Origin: Sporisorium sorghi
Taxonomy: Eukaryota; Basidiomycota; Ustilaginomycetes; Ustilaginales; Ustilaginaceae
Reading direction: 5' to 3'
NCBI GenBank assembly: GCA_023212695.1
Contig: JALCCG010000001.1
Coordinates: forward strand, 372,001-436,000
Length of the DNA stretch: 64,000 nt
Made by a program: the position numbers and the translations under genes. Positions 34,901 to 44,543 of this stretch are shown here, piece after piece; the first letter of the stretch is position 1; each line of letters starts with the position of its first letter. A model generated the notes under the pieces. It saw nothing but the letters and a program-made list of their open reading frames with translations. It was not told where the DNA came from and ran no database searches.

Positions 34901-37900
34901 TATTGACAAACATGCCGACCAGAGACTCGGTAGCGGGATGGAAGCGGCCGGCGATCGGCGTGCCGACAATCAGATCGTCTTGCCCTGTCATCAGATGCAA
35001 TAACGTATGGTAAGCAGTGAGCCAGATATGGAATGGCGTAACGCCCCATTGCTCAGCCGCCGCTTCGATGCCCTCGACAAGCCCTGCCGGTATTCGCAGT
35101 TCAAGCTTGGCGCCTTCGAAGGTTTGTTCGGGCGGACGCGGATAATCGGTTGGCAGCTGCAGCACAGGAAGTGTACCCGCTAGCCGGAGTACCCAATATT
35201 GCTCTTGCTCCTCTCTTGCCACTGAAGCCATCCACTCCTGCTGCCAAACGGCGGCATCCTTATAGTGAATGGGCAGCGGCTGCAAGGAGCCGCCGCGAAA
35301 CAACTGCTCGAAATCGCGCGCCATCACATTCATGGACACGCCGTCAGCGACGATGTGGTGAATGTCCAGCAGCAGCGTATGCCGACTTTCGCCGTCTGTC
35401 GCAAGAAACGCCCGAATTAACGGAGCCTTCCGCAAATCGAACGGGCGGACGACCGCACGCGTAAATGTATTCAAGTCCGATGCATCCATCAAGGCAAACA
35501 CGGCGAGTTTAAACGAAACCCGCTCATGGACACGCTGTACAGGCTTGCCGTCTGCCCAGTCAAAGCTGGTGCGCAGCGGTTCATGGCGGTCAATCAAGCC
35601 CTGAATCGCCTCGCGAAGCCTATTCTGATCAAGTTTTCCCGTCAGGCTCAGCGCGAGCGGCAGATTGTAGGCCGTGCTGCCCGGATAAAACTGCTGCAGC
35701 ACAAACAACCTGTTCTGCGCGAGTGACAACGGGTAGTAAGGCCGACTTTCCGCCTGGGCAATAACCACGGCCGGCTTGGAGACTGCGGTGTCGATGCGGG
35801 CCGCCATTTCCCGCAGCAGCGGAGTCTCGAACACATCCTTCAATGCATATGCAGCTCCATAACGCTGCTCGATCAAGCCCGCAAGCCGTGCGGCGCGCAA
35901 GGAATGGCCGCCTAATTGAAAGAAATGGGCTTCTCTCCCGATCACCGACGGGTCGTCCGGCCCGCTTGCAGCCAGACCGAGCACCTCCTGCCACAGCTCG
36001 GACAGCCGCTGCTCCGTTGGCGTAGCAGGCGCTTCGCCGTGAGCCACCGGTTCAGCGAAACGGGGCTCCGGCAGGCGGCTGCGATCTGTTTTGCCGCTCG
36101 GATTCAGAGGTAACGCTTCCATAGCTACAAAATATGTAGGGATCATATACTCCGGCAGCAGTTCCTTAAGTGCATCCCGAAGACTCACTTCCTCCGGCTT
36201 CTCCCCGTCCACTGTCACGAGATATGCGCATAGCGCCGGCTCTCCCGCATGGTCCATCACCGCCGTCACCACGGCATCGCGAACTTCTGCCTGGCGGAGC
36301 AGCGCGTGCTCAATCTCGCCGCATTCGATGCGGAGACCACGCAGCTTGACCTGATGGTCAAAGCGTCCCAAATATTCAATATTGCCGTCCGGCAGCCACC
36401 TTGCAAGGTCCCCGGTACGGTACAGCTTCTCTCCTGCGGCAAACGGATTCGGAACAAAGCTTTGCTCTGTCAAATCCGGCCTGTTGCGATATCCGCGCGC
36501 AAGACCGGCACCTGCGATACACAGCTCGCCGAACACACCCATCGGCTGCGGTCTCATCCGCTCGTCCACAATGTGGAGCCGGATGTTCTGGATGGGCTTG
36601 CCGATCGGAATCGCACCCGCCCCAGCGTCCGGGCAATCGTAATAGCTGACATCGACGGTCGCTTCCGTCGGGCCGTACAGATTGATGAGCCGTCCTTGGC
36701 TGCCGCCACGCTCCATCAGGCGGTAAAAACCTGCGACATGCGCGGGCTTGAGCGCTTCGCCGCTCGCAAATACGTACCGCAGGGATCTTAGCTCGCCGCC
36801 TCTGCCGCTGTCCGCCGCGTAGGGCAGGAAGACGCCCAGCATAGACGGCACAAAATGCATAACCGTAACCGCCTGCTCCTCAATAGTGCGCAGCATGACC
36901 GCTGGCTCCTTCTCCCCGCCGGGCTCCAGCAAATAAAGCGAAGCACCGGCAAAGCTCCACCAGAACAGCTCCCATACGGAAACGTCAAACGTGATCGGCG
37001 TTTTCTGCAAAATAACGTCTCGCTCATTCAACGGATAAGCCGTCTGCATCCAGTGCAGCCGGTTGATCGCAGCGCGGTGCTCCACCATAACGCCTTTGGG
37101 TTGGCCGGTGGAGCCTGATGTATAAATGACATACGCCAAATGCTCGGGGCCTGCTTGAGGCGGCAAAACCGTTTCTTCTTCGCCAAGCGGCAGCTCCAAT
37201 GCGGCGGTAGTCGCAAGCGCGTCCAGATCTAGCGTTTCCCCCTGAAAGGCCGGGAGCGTACGAATCCACTTGGTCCCCGCCAGAAGCAGACTGGCCCCGC
37301 TGTCCTCCAGAATGCCGCGGATCCGCTCGGGCGGATGCTCCGGGTCGAGTGGCAAGTAGGCCCCTCCCGCCTTGAGCACCGCCATGATCGCAATCATCAT
37401 GGACAGCGAGCGCTGGGCGGCAATCGGCACAATCGTCTCGACCGAAACCCCCTTGCTTCTTAGCACGGCAGCCATGCGTTCAGCGCGTTCATTAAGCTCC
37501 CCATACGTCAGCGAGCCTTCTGCCGATCGCACCGCCGGGAGGTCCGGCCACCGCCGCGCGGACTCGGCGAACCATTCGTGAATCGTCTTCTCCATCGGGT
37601 ACGGAGATCCCGTATTATTCCATGCCGCAATGGCAGCTTCTTCGGCAGGTGTCGTCATTTCAACGTCGCCACAGATCAGGTCGGGGCTGGCAGACGTTTG
37701 CTCTAAAATGTAAAGCAGCCGCGCCGCCAAGCGCTCCATCGTACCTTTATCGAACAATCCCGTATTATACTCCAGCACCGCCCGCAGATCGCCTTCGCCA
37801 TCGCTGTACAGATCGAGCTTGAAGTCCAGCTTGGAGGTTCCGTGGCTGACAGGCAGAGGCTCCATGCTCCAGCCGTTGCCGCGCACCGCCAGTTTCTCGT

Positions 37901-40900
37901 CATCAAACTGGTTGTGAAGAATCAGCATCGTATCGAACAGCGGATTGCGCGAAGGGTCATGCGGATACGGGGTCGCTTCCATCATGTGCTCGAAGCTGAC
38001 ATCGCCATGCTCGTATGCGGCAAGCAGACGCCGATGGGTCTCATCCACAAACGCCAAGATCGGCAGCTCGTCCGCCATCTGCATCCGAATCGGCAGAAAC
38101 TGGTTGAACATGCCGATCATCCGGGCCGTGTCCGGATGCGACCGGCCTGCCGCCAAAGCACCGATTGCAAATTCCGACTGATGCGTTGTTCCCTTGAGCA
38201 GCAGCGCGTAAGCCGCAAAAAGCAGGCTGTTCAAGCTAGCTCCGGCGCTTGCGGCTATTTCTTTCATCCTTGCGACGAGTGCCGACGGAATATAGAAGGT
38301 ATACGTATCGCCTGCAAACGTCTGACGGTCGCCGCGCGCCCGATCCAGTGGCATATCGAGCGGCGCCGAAGATTCAGCAAGCTGCTCCGTCCAAAACGCC
38401 TGACTTGCCCTGGCCCGCTCTGAGCCGGACTGTCGCTCTTGCCAAACAGCATAATCCTTGTAATGCAGAGCCAGAGGCGCAAGTTCTGCCCCGTCGACCA
38501 AATCGGCCAGCTCCTCCAGCAGCAGCTTAACGGATATGCCGTCCGCCGCGATGTGATGGATGTTGAGCAGCAGATAAGCCTCAGCTCCTTCCGATTCGGG
38601 CCGGCAATAACATGCAGCGAGCTGCGGCACGGAGCCAAGATTGAGCGGCCGGAAAAACGGTCTCAAGCATTCCGGCAGCGGCGTCTCTGCGAGCTCCGCC
38701 GTTTGCAGAACAAAGTCGGCCGAATCGTGCACGATCTGGGCCGCAGCACCGTCGATCCAGTGATAGGAGGTCCGCAGCGGCTCATGCCGTTCGATCAACT
38801 TCCGAAGCGCTTGTCCAAATTCGGTTTCATTAACCGTACCCGTCAATTTAAGCGCAAACGGAATATGGTAGGATAGTCCGATATCAGCTATGTTTTCCGC
38901 CAAAAACATGCGACGCTGCGGCGGACTCAGCGGATAGGATGCGGCTTGTGGCGCGGCCGTAACAGGTTCGTACGCTTCCTTGGCTGCCCCGTCGATCCAG
39001 GCCGCCTGCTCTCTGACCGTCGGCAGCTTGAAAATTTCCTGAAGCGGCATGCGCACCCGGCAATGCTTGTAGATGGCCGAGGTCAATGCGGCCGCTTTCA
39101 AGGAATGACCACCATGCTCAAAGAAGTGGTCAACCGCGCCAACCTTTCCTGCATGAAGCACTTCTTGCCACAATCCGGCAACAAGGACCTCCGTCTCAGT
39201 GGCGGGCGCTTCATAGGGGGCCGTGCGCTCCGGCACAGGAAGACGTTTTATGTCCACCTTGCCGTTCGCGTTCAGCGGCAGCTTATCCAACTGCACAAAC
39301 GCGGCGGGAATCATAAATGCCGGCAGCTTTCCAGTCAGTTGGCTCCGAACGCTTGCCTGCTCTTCTGTTTGCTCCGCAACGATATAAGCGCATAAATAAG
39401 GCGCGCCGTCATTCTCGATCAGCGCCACAAACACTTCCTTGACGCCCGCACAATCCAGCAGCCTGCTTTCGATCTCACCCAATTCAATCCGATAACCCCT
39501 CAGCTTGATCTGGCTGTCGATTCGGTCCAGAAACTCCAAATTTCCGTCAGGCAAGCGGCGAACCAGATCCCCGGTTCCGTACACGGTTTCGCCTTCCCGG
39601 AATGGATGCGGCCGAAATTTTGAAGCGGTCTGCTCCGGCAAATTCACATAACCGGATGCGACACCGTCGCCCGCAATCCACAGCTCGCCTGGCACCCAAT
39701 CCGGCTGCAATCGGCCCTGCTCATTCAGCACCAGCGTTTCTGAACGCGCGATTGGCGCACCGATCGGCACGGTGGCCGTCCCTTGTCCATCCCATGTTTC
39801 AGTAATCGGATAACAGGTAGCAAACACCGTTGTTTCCGTAGGGCCATAGACATGCAGCAGCACACCCGGTCCAAGCGCGCGCAGCGCTTTGCGGATATGC
39901 GGCACGGAAGCCCGCTCTCCGCCAAATAAAATATGACGCAGGCCGCGCAGCGACTCCAGCCCATGATCGACCAGCGTGTTGAACAGCGCTGTTGTCACAA
40001 AGAACACGGTAATGCCCCTGTCCTTGATCAGCTCCGTCAGCCGCATAACGTCGGCAACCTCTTCCTCGCCGACCAGCGTCAGCTTCGCGCCGTTCAACAG
40101 CGCACCGTACAAATCGAAGGATGAACCGTCAAAGGCGTAGTTGGAAAGCTGCAACAGCGCATCGTTTTCCGAAATGCTTATATAATCGGTATGGTAGGCA
40201 ATCCGGGACACATTGCGATGCGTGGTCAGAATCCCTTTCGGCTTGCCCGTCGAGCCGGAGGTATACATGATATATGCGAGATCATCCCCAGCGCCATCGA
40301 TGTCCAGATCATGCCCGGACTCGCCAGCCCATTTCGTATCCAGTTCTTCCATGTCGACGACAACGATGCTGTCACCGGCAAGCCAGGCACCCATCTCCAT
40401 CGTCGCGGCTGCAGCCACGATGACCTGCGCTTCCGTATCCCGGAGCATAAACAAAATCCGCTCTTCGGGATATTGCGGGTCAATTGGGACATAAACGGCT
40501 CCCGATTTCAGCACAGCCAATATCGCCGCAATCGTATCGGGCGAGCGACGCAACAATAACGCCACCTTCGCCCCCGGCGCAACGCCGCACCGTGCAAGCA
40601 CGCGCGCGAACCGGTTGGCACGTTCGTTCAGCTCGCTGTAGGTATACGTCCGCTCGCCCATTTCAACGGCAATCTGCTGCGGTGTTTCCGCCGCTTGCCG
40701 CTCAAACAGCCTGTGCAGCGACAGCTCCTGCGGCTGCTCGGCGAATGAACGGCCAAGCCGGAGCAGACGATCCCGTTCCTGCGCATTGACGGGATCAAGC
40801 TCGCCAAGCGCTGCATGCGGCTGCGCGGCGACGGCCCGGGCCAAAACTACATAATGCCGGGCCCATTGCGCAGCGGCCCGCTCATCGTACAAATCCAGCG

Positions 40901-43900
40901 CATACTCCAGCGTAAATGTGATACTAACGCCGTTATCCACGCACTCCCAAGTCAGATCGAACTTGGCCGAGCCGCTGTCCATCGCTTGGGGCGTATAAAC
41001 AACATCTTTGCTCTTCCATTCGGGCAGCTCCATATTTTGCAGCGTAAACACCGAGTCGAACAGCGGATTCCGCCCATATGCCCGCTCAACATTCGCCAGC
41101 TCGGCTATTTCTTCATAAGGCACATCCCCGTTGCCTATGGCGGTCAGCACTTCCCCATGGACCTGCTTCAGCCATTGATCGAAGCGCAAGCCGCTTTGCC
41201 CGCGCAGGCGGATCGGAACCATGTTAACGAACATCCCGACTACGCCTTGCAGCTCCGGCCGCATCCGTCTCGCGGCTGCCGTGCCGATAACGATGTCGGA
41301 TTCGCCCGTATATTTCGCAAGCAGCGCATAATAAATGGATAGCAGGACGGTGTATAACGTTACGCCCTCGCTTCTAGCCAACGCCCGCAGCGATCCGGCA
41401 AGCTCCGGCTCCAGCTCAAAGCGCTCCATTGCCCCGCGATAGCTCGGCGTCTGCGGTCTTGAACGGGGGGACGGAAGCGCCGGAGACGGCACACCATCCC
41501 GAAAGATTTCGCGCCAATAAACCTTCTGGCCCGCAAGCCAGCCGCCATTTCGGTCCGCTTCCTCCCACAGCGCGATATCCCCACTATGTATGGACAACGG
41601 CTCAGGTAGGTTCCCTTCGTAAAACCTCGTAAGATCGGACATCAAAATGCCCATCGACGTTCCGTCCGTCATGATATGATGCATATCCAGCAGCAGTACG
41701 CTTGACTCGTGCTCCAGGCGCACAAGCTCCATGCGCAGCAGCGGCCCTTTCTCCAGAGGAAACGGCTGCAGGAAGCTGCGCTGACGCAGCGCCAGGTCAT
41801 GCGCCGACCAGCTGCTTCCGTCAACGACCGCAAGTGGTAACTCGATCGCCTGCTCGATGCGCTGCATCACATGGCCTTCTTCCATATAAAAGGACGTCCT
41901 CAGCGCCGGATGACGCTCTATTAGTGCCCGCCATGCTGCGCGGAATCGTCCGATATCGAGCGGGCCCTTCACCTGAACCGCAAACGGCAGATGGTAATTG
42001 AGCAGCCCCGGATTCAGCTGCTCCAAAATGAACAACCGCTTTTGCGCCGAGGTCGCAGGATAAACCGTCCGCTCTTCTGCTTTAACCACCGGTGGAGGAG
42101 CGTCTGTGGCAGTACCGATGCTCTCCTGTGCCCTTTGCTCCAGTAAAACGGCCAGCGAGCTCACCGTATCATGCAAAAACAGCTCGGTAAGCGTAAGTCG
42201 GGCGCCAAACGCCTCTTGCAGCCTGGCGGCTGCATCAGCCGCCTTGAGCGAGTTGCCACCTTGCTCGAGAAAGCTGTCATTTCGGCCTATGGCATCCTTT
42301 TTCAACACCTCACGCCAGACGGACACGATCCGCTCTTCCGCTTCCGTGGCCGGCTCCAAGCTGGCATCCCCACGTAAGACATCGCCGCCTTCCGCATCAT
42401 AGAGCTCGAGCGTGGTCGCCGCTTCCAGCTCTTTCAACTCGGCAAGCGCTTCTGCAAACTCTCCTGCGCGCAGCGCTTCCGCCAATACGTAGCGTTGAAT
42501 TTTGCCGGAGGTCGTTTTCGGAATGCGCCGAACAGGGACAACAAAAGCAACGTCCAGACCGGCCGATCCGTTCAGCCGTTTTTTCACCTCGGTCATCAGC
42601 GGTACAAATCCGCTGATCTTGCCGCGATGTTGAATAAAAACAGCCATCGCATCCCGTTTGGTCATGTCATCCTGAACGGCGGCAATCGCCGTTTTCCCGA
42701 TTTCGGCCCCTTTCAGGCTGCTGATCAATGCCTCCAGGTCATGCGGATACACATTTTGCCCATTGACGAATATGACGTCCTTCATGCGACCGGTCACATA
42801 TAAACGTCCTTCCAGCAAGAAACCCAAATCTCCCGTATTCAGCCAGCCTTCCGGGGTAATCGTTTGCTTGTTTACATCATGTCGCTTATAGTAGCCACTT
42901 GTAACGTTGCGGCCTCTAATATGAAGCAAGCCTATACTGCCTGCAGCCGTTGGTTTTCCCGCTTCGTCGCAAATGCGCACCTCGCACTCTTGTACGGGGA
43001 AACCCAGTTCGACGATCTCGATCGCAGTATGGTCCCCGTGTGCAGCCATTCGTACAGGCTGTCCGACAGCGAGTGATTGTCGCTCAAGCAGAGCGGTATT
43101 CAGGTAGTCTTTCGTCCCAGGGAACGTCACGGCCAAACTCGCTTCCGCAAGCCCGTATACCGGAAAAATGCAATTCCCCTTTAACCCGTACGGCTTCATC
43201 GCCTCCAGAAAATCGCGGCAATGGGCAGCCGATATCGGTTCGGCCCCGTTAAATATCAGCCTGACGCAAGACAAATCCCATGCGGCCGCTCCTTCCGGCT
43301 TCCAATGCTGCAGAAAATGCACATAACCGAAATTCGGCGAAGAGAGGCATGTCACCCGATGCTCATGCGTAAGCTCCAGCCATTTCATCGGATGAAGCAC
43401 AAACGTCGAGGTCGGCAAGTGCAGCTGATTCATGCCGCAAAATAGCGGAGAAAGATGAAAGCCGATGAGCCCCATATCATGCGTCAGCGGCAGCCAGCTT
43501 AGGGAAGAATCCCGCTCCGTCGACTGTGCTCCATGGATAATGGCTCGCATGTTCGACAGAAGATTGCCGTGCGTCAGCACGACCCCCTTCGGGTCTCCGG
43601 TAGAGCCCGATGTAAACTGGATGAATGCGGTGTCCGTCTCGGCTGCGTCATAAGGCTCCGCCTCGGGCCTGTTAGTATCCACAGCCGCCGCAAGCACCTC
43701 CGCAATCGGCACGCTGCCAGACTCGAGCCCGGCCAGCGCCTCCGCTTCTCCGTGCTTCAAAGCGTAGCCTTGAATTCCCGGCCAAAGCTCCTCATCGCAT
43801 AGAAATCTAAGCGCTTCCAACTGCTTGCATACCTCGATCAGCTTTTTGCGTCCTTCGTCCGTACGCGCCGCGGACACAGGTACGGGGACAATGCCGCCGA

Positions 43901-44132
43901 GCACACAAGCCCAGAACAGGAGGATAAACCGTTCATTATCTTCCGTCTGCAAGACGGCAAAGTCGCCTGGCTCAAGGCCCTGCTCGCGCAGCAGATGGAG
44001 CGCTCTTCCGGCCAATGTTAGTAATTGGCCGTACGACAAGTGGCGTTCCTGACCGCTTTCGCAAAATAAAATTCCAGCATCGTTTTCCTTGCGCTCCAGC
44101 AATACGCCGGATAAATTACGGATGGTTCTCAT
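31965..44132 (-). CDS. Lipopeptide synthetase FAAL-ACP-(C-A-PCP)x3-partial C
   Basis: This 4,055-residue starter megasynthase begins with a fatty acyl-AMP ligase (about 1-565; FTSGSTGDPKG and the FAAL hallmark SWLPLTHDMGLIG) and an ACP (Ser near 630, GGNSL). Three elongation modules follow: C with HHIMTDG (820), A, PCP (Ser1679); C with HHIAADG (1861), A, PCP (Ser2746); and C with HHIVADG (2927), A, PCP (Ser3798). The last about 190 residues resemble only the C-lobe of a condensation domain, with no HHxxxDG. Residues are numbered from an alternative GTG two codons upstream. Specificity residues read D-G-F-F-L-G-V-V-F-K (isoleucine-like) and twice D-V-W-H-F-S-L-V-D-K (serine). There is no epimerisation domain. 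It should activate a fatty acid and build acyl-Ile-Ser-Ser for the KS of the second megasynthase. GGGGG precedes the ATG at 44132. Confidence 0.96.
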   Translation of the reverse strand: MRTIRNLSGVLLERKENDAGILFCESGQERHLSYGQLLTLAGRALHLLREQGLEPGDFAVLQTEDNERFILLFWACVLGGIVPVPVSAARTDEGRKKLIEVCKQLEALRFLCDEELWPGIQGYALKHGEAEALAGLESGSVPIAEVLAAAVDTNRPEAEPYDAAETDTAFIQFTSGSTGDPKGVVLTHGNLLSNMRAIIHGAQSTERDSSLSWLPLTHDMGLIGFHLSPLFCGMNQLHLPTSTFVLHPMKWLELTHEHRVTCLSSPNFGYVHFLQHWKPEGAAAWDLSCVRLIFNGAEPISAAHCRDFLEAMKPYGLKGNCIFPVYGLAEASLAVTFPGTKDYLNTALLERQSLAVGQPVRMAAHGDHTAIEIVELGFPVQECEVRICDEAGKPTAAGSIGLLHIRGRNVTSGYYKRHDVNKQTITPEGWLNTGDLGFLLEGRLYVTGRMKDVIFVNGQNVYPHDLEALISSLKGAEIGKTAIAAVQDDMTKRDAMAVFIQHRGKISGFVPLMTEVKKRLNGSAGLDVAFVVPVRRIPKTTSGKIQRYVLAEALRAGEFAEALAELKELEAATTLELYDAEGGDVLRGDASLEPATEAEERIVSVWREVLKKDAIGRNDSFLEQGGNSLKAADAAARLQEAFGARLTLTELFLHDTVSSLAVLLEQRAQESIGTATDAPPPVVKAEERTVYPATSAQKRLFILEQLNPGLLNYHLPFAVQVKGPLDIGRFRAAWRALIERHPALRTSFYMEEGHVMQRIEQAIELPLAVVDGSSWSAHDLALRQRSFLQPFPLEKGPLLRMELVRLEHESSVLLLDMHHIMTDGTSMGILMSDLTRFYEGNLPEPLSIHSGDIALWEEADRNGGWLAGQKVYWREIFRDGVPSPALPSPRSRPQTPSYRGAMERFELEPELAGSLRALARSEGVTLYTVLLSIYYALLAKYTGESDIVIGTAAARRMRPELQGVVGMFVNMVPIRLRGQSGLRFDQWLKQVHGEVLTAIGNGDVPYEEIAELANVERAYGRNPLFDSVFTLQNMELPEWKSKDVVYTPQAMDSGSAKFDLTWECVDNGVSITFTLEYALDLYDERAAAQWARHYVVLARAVAAQPHAALGELDPVNAQERDRLLRLGRSFAEQPQELSLHRLFERQAAETPQQIAVEMGERTYTYSELNERANRFARVLARCGVAPGAKVALLLRRSPDTIAAILAVLKSGAVYVPIDPQYPEERILFMLRDTEAQVIVAAAATMEMGAWLAGDSIVVVDMEELDTKWAGESGHDLDIDGAGDDLAYIMYTSGSTGKPKGILTTHRNVSRIAYHTDYISISENDALLQLSNYAFDGSSFDLYGALLNGAKLTLVGEEEVADVMRLTELIKDRGITVFFVTTALFNTLVDHGLESLRGLRHILFGGERASVPHIRKALRALGPGVLLHVYGPTETTVFATCYPITETWDGQGTATVPIGAPIARSETLVLNEQGRLQPDWVPGELWIAGDGVASGYVNLPEQTASKFRPHPFREGETVYGTGDLVRRLPDGNLEFLDRIDSQIKLRGYRIELGEIESRLLDCAGVKEVFVALIENDGAPYLCAYIVAEQTEEQASVRSQLTGKLPAFMIPAAFVQLDKLPLNANGKVDIKRLPVPERTAPYEAPATETEVLVAGLWQEVLHAGKVGAVDHFFEHGGHSLKAAALTSAIYKHCRVRMPLQEIFKLPTVREQAAWIDGAAKEAYEPVTAAPQAASYPLSPPQRRMFLAENIADIGLSYHIPFALKLTGTVNETEFGQALRKLIERHEPLRTSYHWIDGAAAQIVHDSADFVLQTAELAETPLPECLRPFFRPLNLGSVPQLAACYCRPESEGAEAYLLLNIHHIAADGISVKLLLEELADLVDGAELAPLALHYKDYAVWQERQSGSERARASQAFWTEQLAESSAPLDMPLDRARGDRQTFAGDTYTFYIPSALVARMKEIAASAGASLNSLLFAAYALLLKGTTHQSEFAIGALAAGRSHPDTARMIGMFNQFLPIRMQMADELPILAFVDETHRRLLAAYEHGDVSFEHMMEATPYPHDPSRNPLFDTMLILHNQFDDEKLAVRGNGWSMEPLPVSHGTSKLDFKLDLYSDGEGDLRAVLEYNTGLFDKGTMERLAARLLYILEQTSASPDLICGDVEMTTPAEEAAIAAWNNTGSPYPMEKTIHEWFAESARRWPDLPAVRSAEGSLTYGELNERAERMAAVLRSKGVSVETIVPIAAQRSLSMMIAIMAVLKAGGAYLPLDPEHPPERIRGILEDSGASLLLAGTKWIRTLPAFQGETLDLDALATTAALELPLGEEETVLPPQAGPEHLAYVIYTSGSTGQPKGVMVEHRAAINRLHWMQTAYPLNERDVILQKTPITFDVSVWELFWWSFAGASLYLLEPGGEKEPAVMLRTIEEQAVTVMHFVPSMLGVFLPYAADSGRGGELRSLRYVFASGEALKPAHVAGFYRLMERGGSQGRLINLYGPTEATVDVSYYDCPDAGAGAIPIGKPIQNIRLHIVDERMRPQPMGVFGELCIAGAGLARGYRNRPDLTEQSFVPNPFAAGEKLYRTGDLARWLPDGNIEYLGRFDHQVKLRGLRIECGEIEHALLRQAEVRDAVVTAVMDHAGEPALCAYLVTVDGEKPEEVSLRDALKELLPEYMIPTYFVAMEALPLNPSGKTDRSRLPEPRFAEPVAHGEAPATPTEQRLSELWQEVLGLAASGPDDPSVIGREAHFFQLGGHSLRAARLAGLIEQRYGAAYALKDVFETPLLREMAARIDTAVSKPAVVIAQAESRPYYPLSLAQNRLFVLQQFYPGSTAYNLPLALSLTGKLDQNRLREAIQGLIDRHEPLRTSFDWADGKPVQRVHERVSFKLAVFALMDASDLNTFTRAVVRPFDLRKAPLIRAFLATDGESRHTLLLDIHHIVADGVSMNVMARDFEQLFRGGSLQPLPIHYKDAAVWQQEWMASVAREEQEQYWVLRLAGTLPVLQLPTDYPRPPEQTFEGAKLELRIPAGLVEGIEAAAEQWGVTPFHIWLTAYHTLLHLMTGQDDLIVGTPIAGRFHPATESLVGMFVNTLPIRSQPSGELSFRAFAEQLKETVLAALDNSLLPFEHMVTMLDVPRDLSRNPLFDTMFVMQHREAGQVAVDGLQFEAQVPDHRVSKLDLTFEIADQGPKGAALMIEYATSLFKGDSICRMAEWYFRIVGLALAEPEQSLGGIGLQGAAEAEKQSKEFNRTTAPYAGGDTVEVYLERQAVETPQAVAVTAEDGVLTYAELNRKSNRLAQALRRQGVKREDRVAVVMDRSLEMMIAIFGVLKAGGAYVPAPPGLPPERIRYMLDNSGAELVLTQDKASEELETFASLMDVHEALAQEWDDSPVEKLHDSRSLAYVLYTSGSTGQPKGVMIEHHSVVNRIGWMQKQYGLDASGVIMQKTPITFDVSVWELFWWSFAGAKLVLLPPGGEKDPALMMDTIARHGVTTMHFVPSMLHLFLEHPSLLRGEARLESLRHVFASGESLNADQVRRFRERIGVPFDTRLVNLYGPTEATVDVSFYDCSDGDIPINDISINVPIGKPIDNISLYIMSGAMKLQPVGIAGELCISGVGLARGYIGRPDLTEEKFVDNPFAAGSLMYRTGDLARWLPDGRIEYLGRIDHQVKIRGQRIECGEIEHVLRGHPAVSEAVVMKRDAASGSEYLCAYIVCTEPVDLEELRDFAALRLPDYMVPLAVMELPVMPLSPNGKIDRKALPEPELKTGSGTPFVEATSDNELAIAAVWREILQRDDFGIHHRFFDAGGDSLLLVRAHQRLETLYPGVLGVTDLFTYPTIASLAAYLESRNRELASWSWTGLLVADDCVSSGYAAERIGSVQFQLDRLVAKGLAELAASRSVTVEAAAYAAYLYFWRGESGSSRLVLPAMTDNGLIAPKEIDFAEVRDFDTLLRHAAKRASAGECYSVRQIRKHPQAEAGFVLFPLFAGTAQHGFKERETLLERFDVVLYMDGAAAPSGAEGPELGGVWTYNARRLGKESVLDWASAYLELLSSVVEQYRATADSAVSRA

Positions 44133-44159
44133 CGACACCAGCCCCCGTTCTGTGTTTGA

Positions 44160-44543
44160 TCACAACGTTGTGGAATGCAGTTCTTGATAATCCTCCGTTA
44201 CGATGCGATTAAGCTCGTCCAAAATGACAACATGCGGACGATACGTTCGGGCTACCGATTCCTCCATCATCGCGTAAGAAATAATAATGACGCGGTCGCC
44301 CGGCTGCACCAGTCTCGCAGCAGCACCGTTCAAGCACACCATACCCGAGCCTCTTGGGCCGGTTATGACATAGGTCTCCAGCCTGGCTCCGTTATTTATA
44401 TTGACAACCTGCACTTTTTCGTTCTCCAGGATGTTGGATGCATCCAAAATATCCTGATCGATGGTTATGCTTCCTACATAATTCAAATTGGCCTCCGTCA
44501 CGACAGCATGGTGAATTTTGGACTTATGCATCTCTCTAAACAT
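44160..44543 (-). CDS. panD: Aspartate 1-decarboxylase PanD
   Basis: This 127-residue pyruvoyl-dependent enzyme turns L-aspartate into beta-alanine. The self-cleavage site Gly24-Ser25 (NYVGSITID) is intact, Lys9 and Tyr22 are present, and the middle holds [18 protein letters not shown] and [11 protein letters not shown] as in the family. AAGGAG precedes the ATG at 44543. It is first in the biosynthetic operon, 27 bases before the synthetase, and no panB or panC is nearby. That placement suggests beta-alanine is made for the product, or to boost pantetheine for carrier-protein loading; the first is my preferred reading. Confidence 0.96.
   Translation of the reverse strand: MFREMHKSKIHHAVVTEANLNYVGSITIDQDILDASNILENEKVQVVNINNGARLETYVITGPRGSGMVCLNGAAARLVQPGDRVIIISYAMMEESVARTYRPHVVILDELNRIVTEDYQELHSTTL

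Noticed and set aside
19117..44132. A search for an epimerisation or methyltransferase domain inside the megasynthases.
   Set aside because: Every stretch between PCP and C domains is too short for either, and no corresponding motifs were seen.
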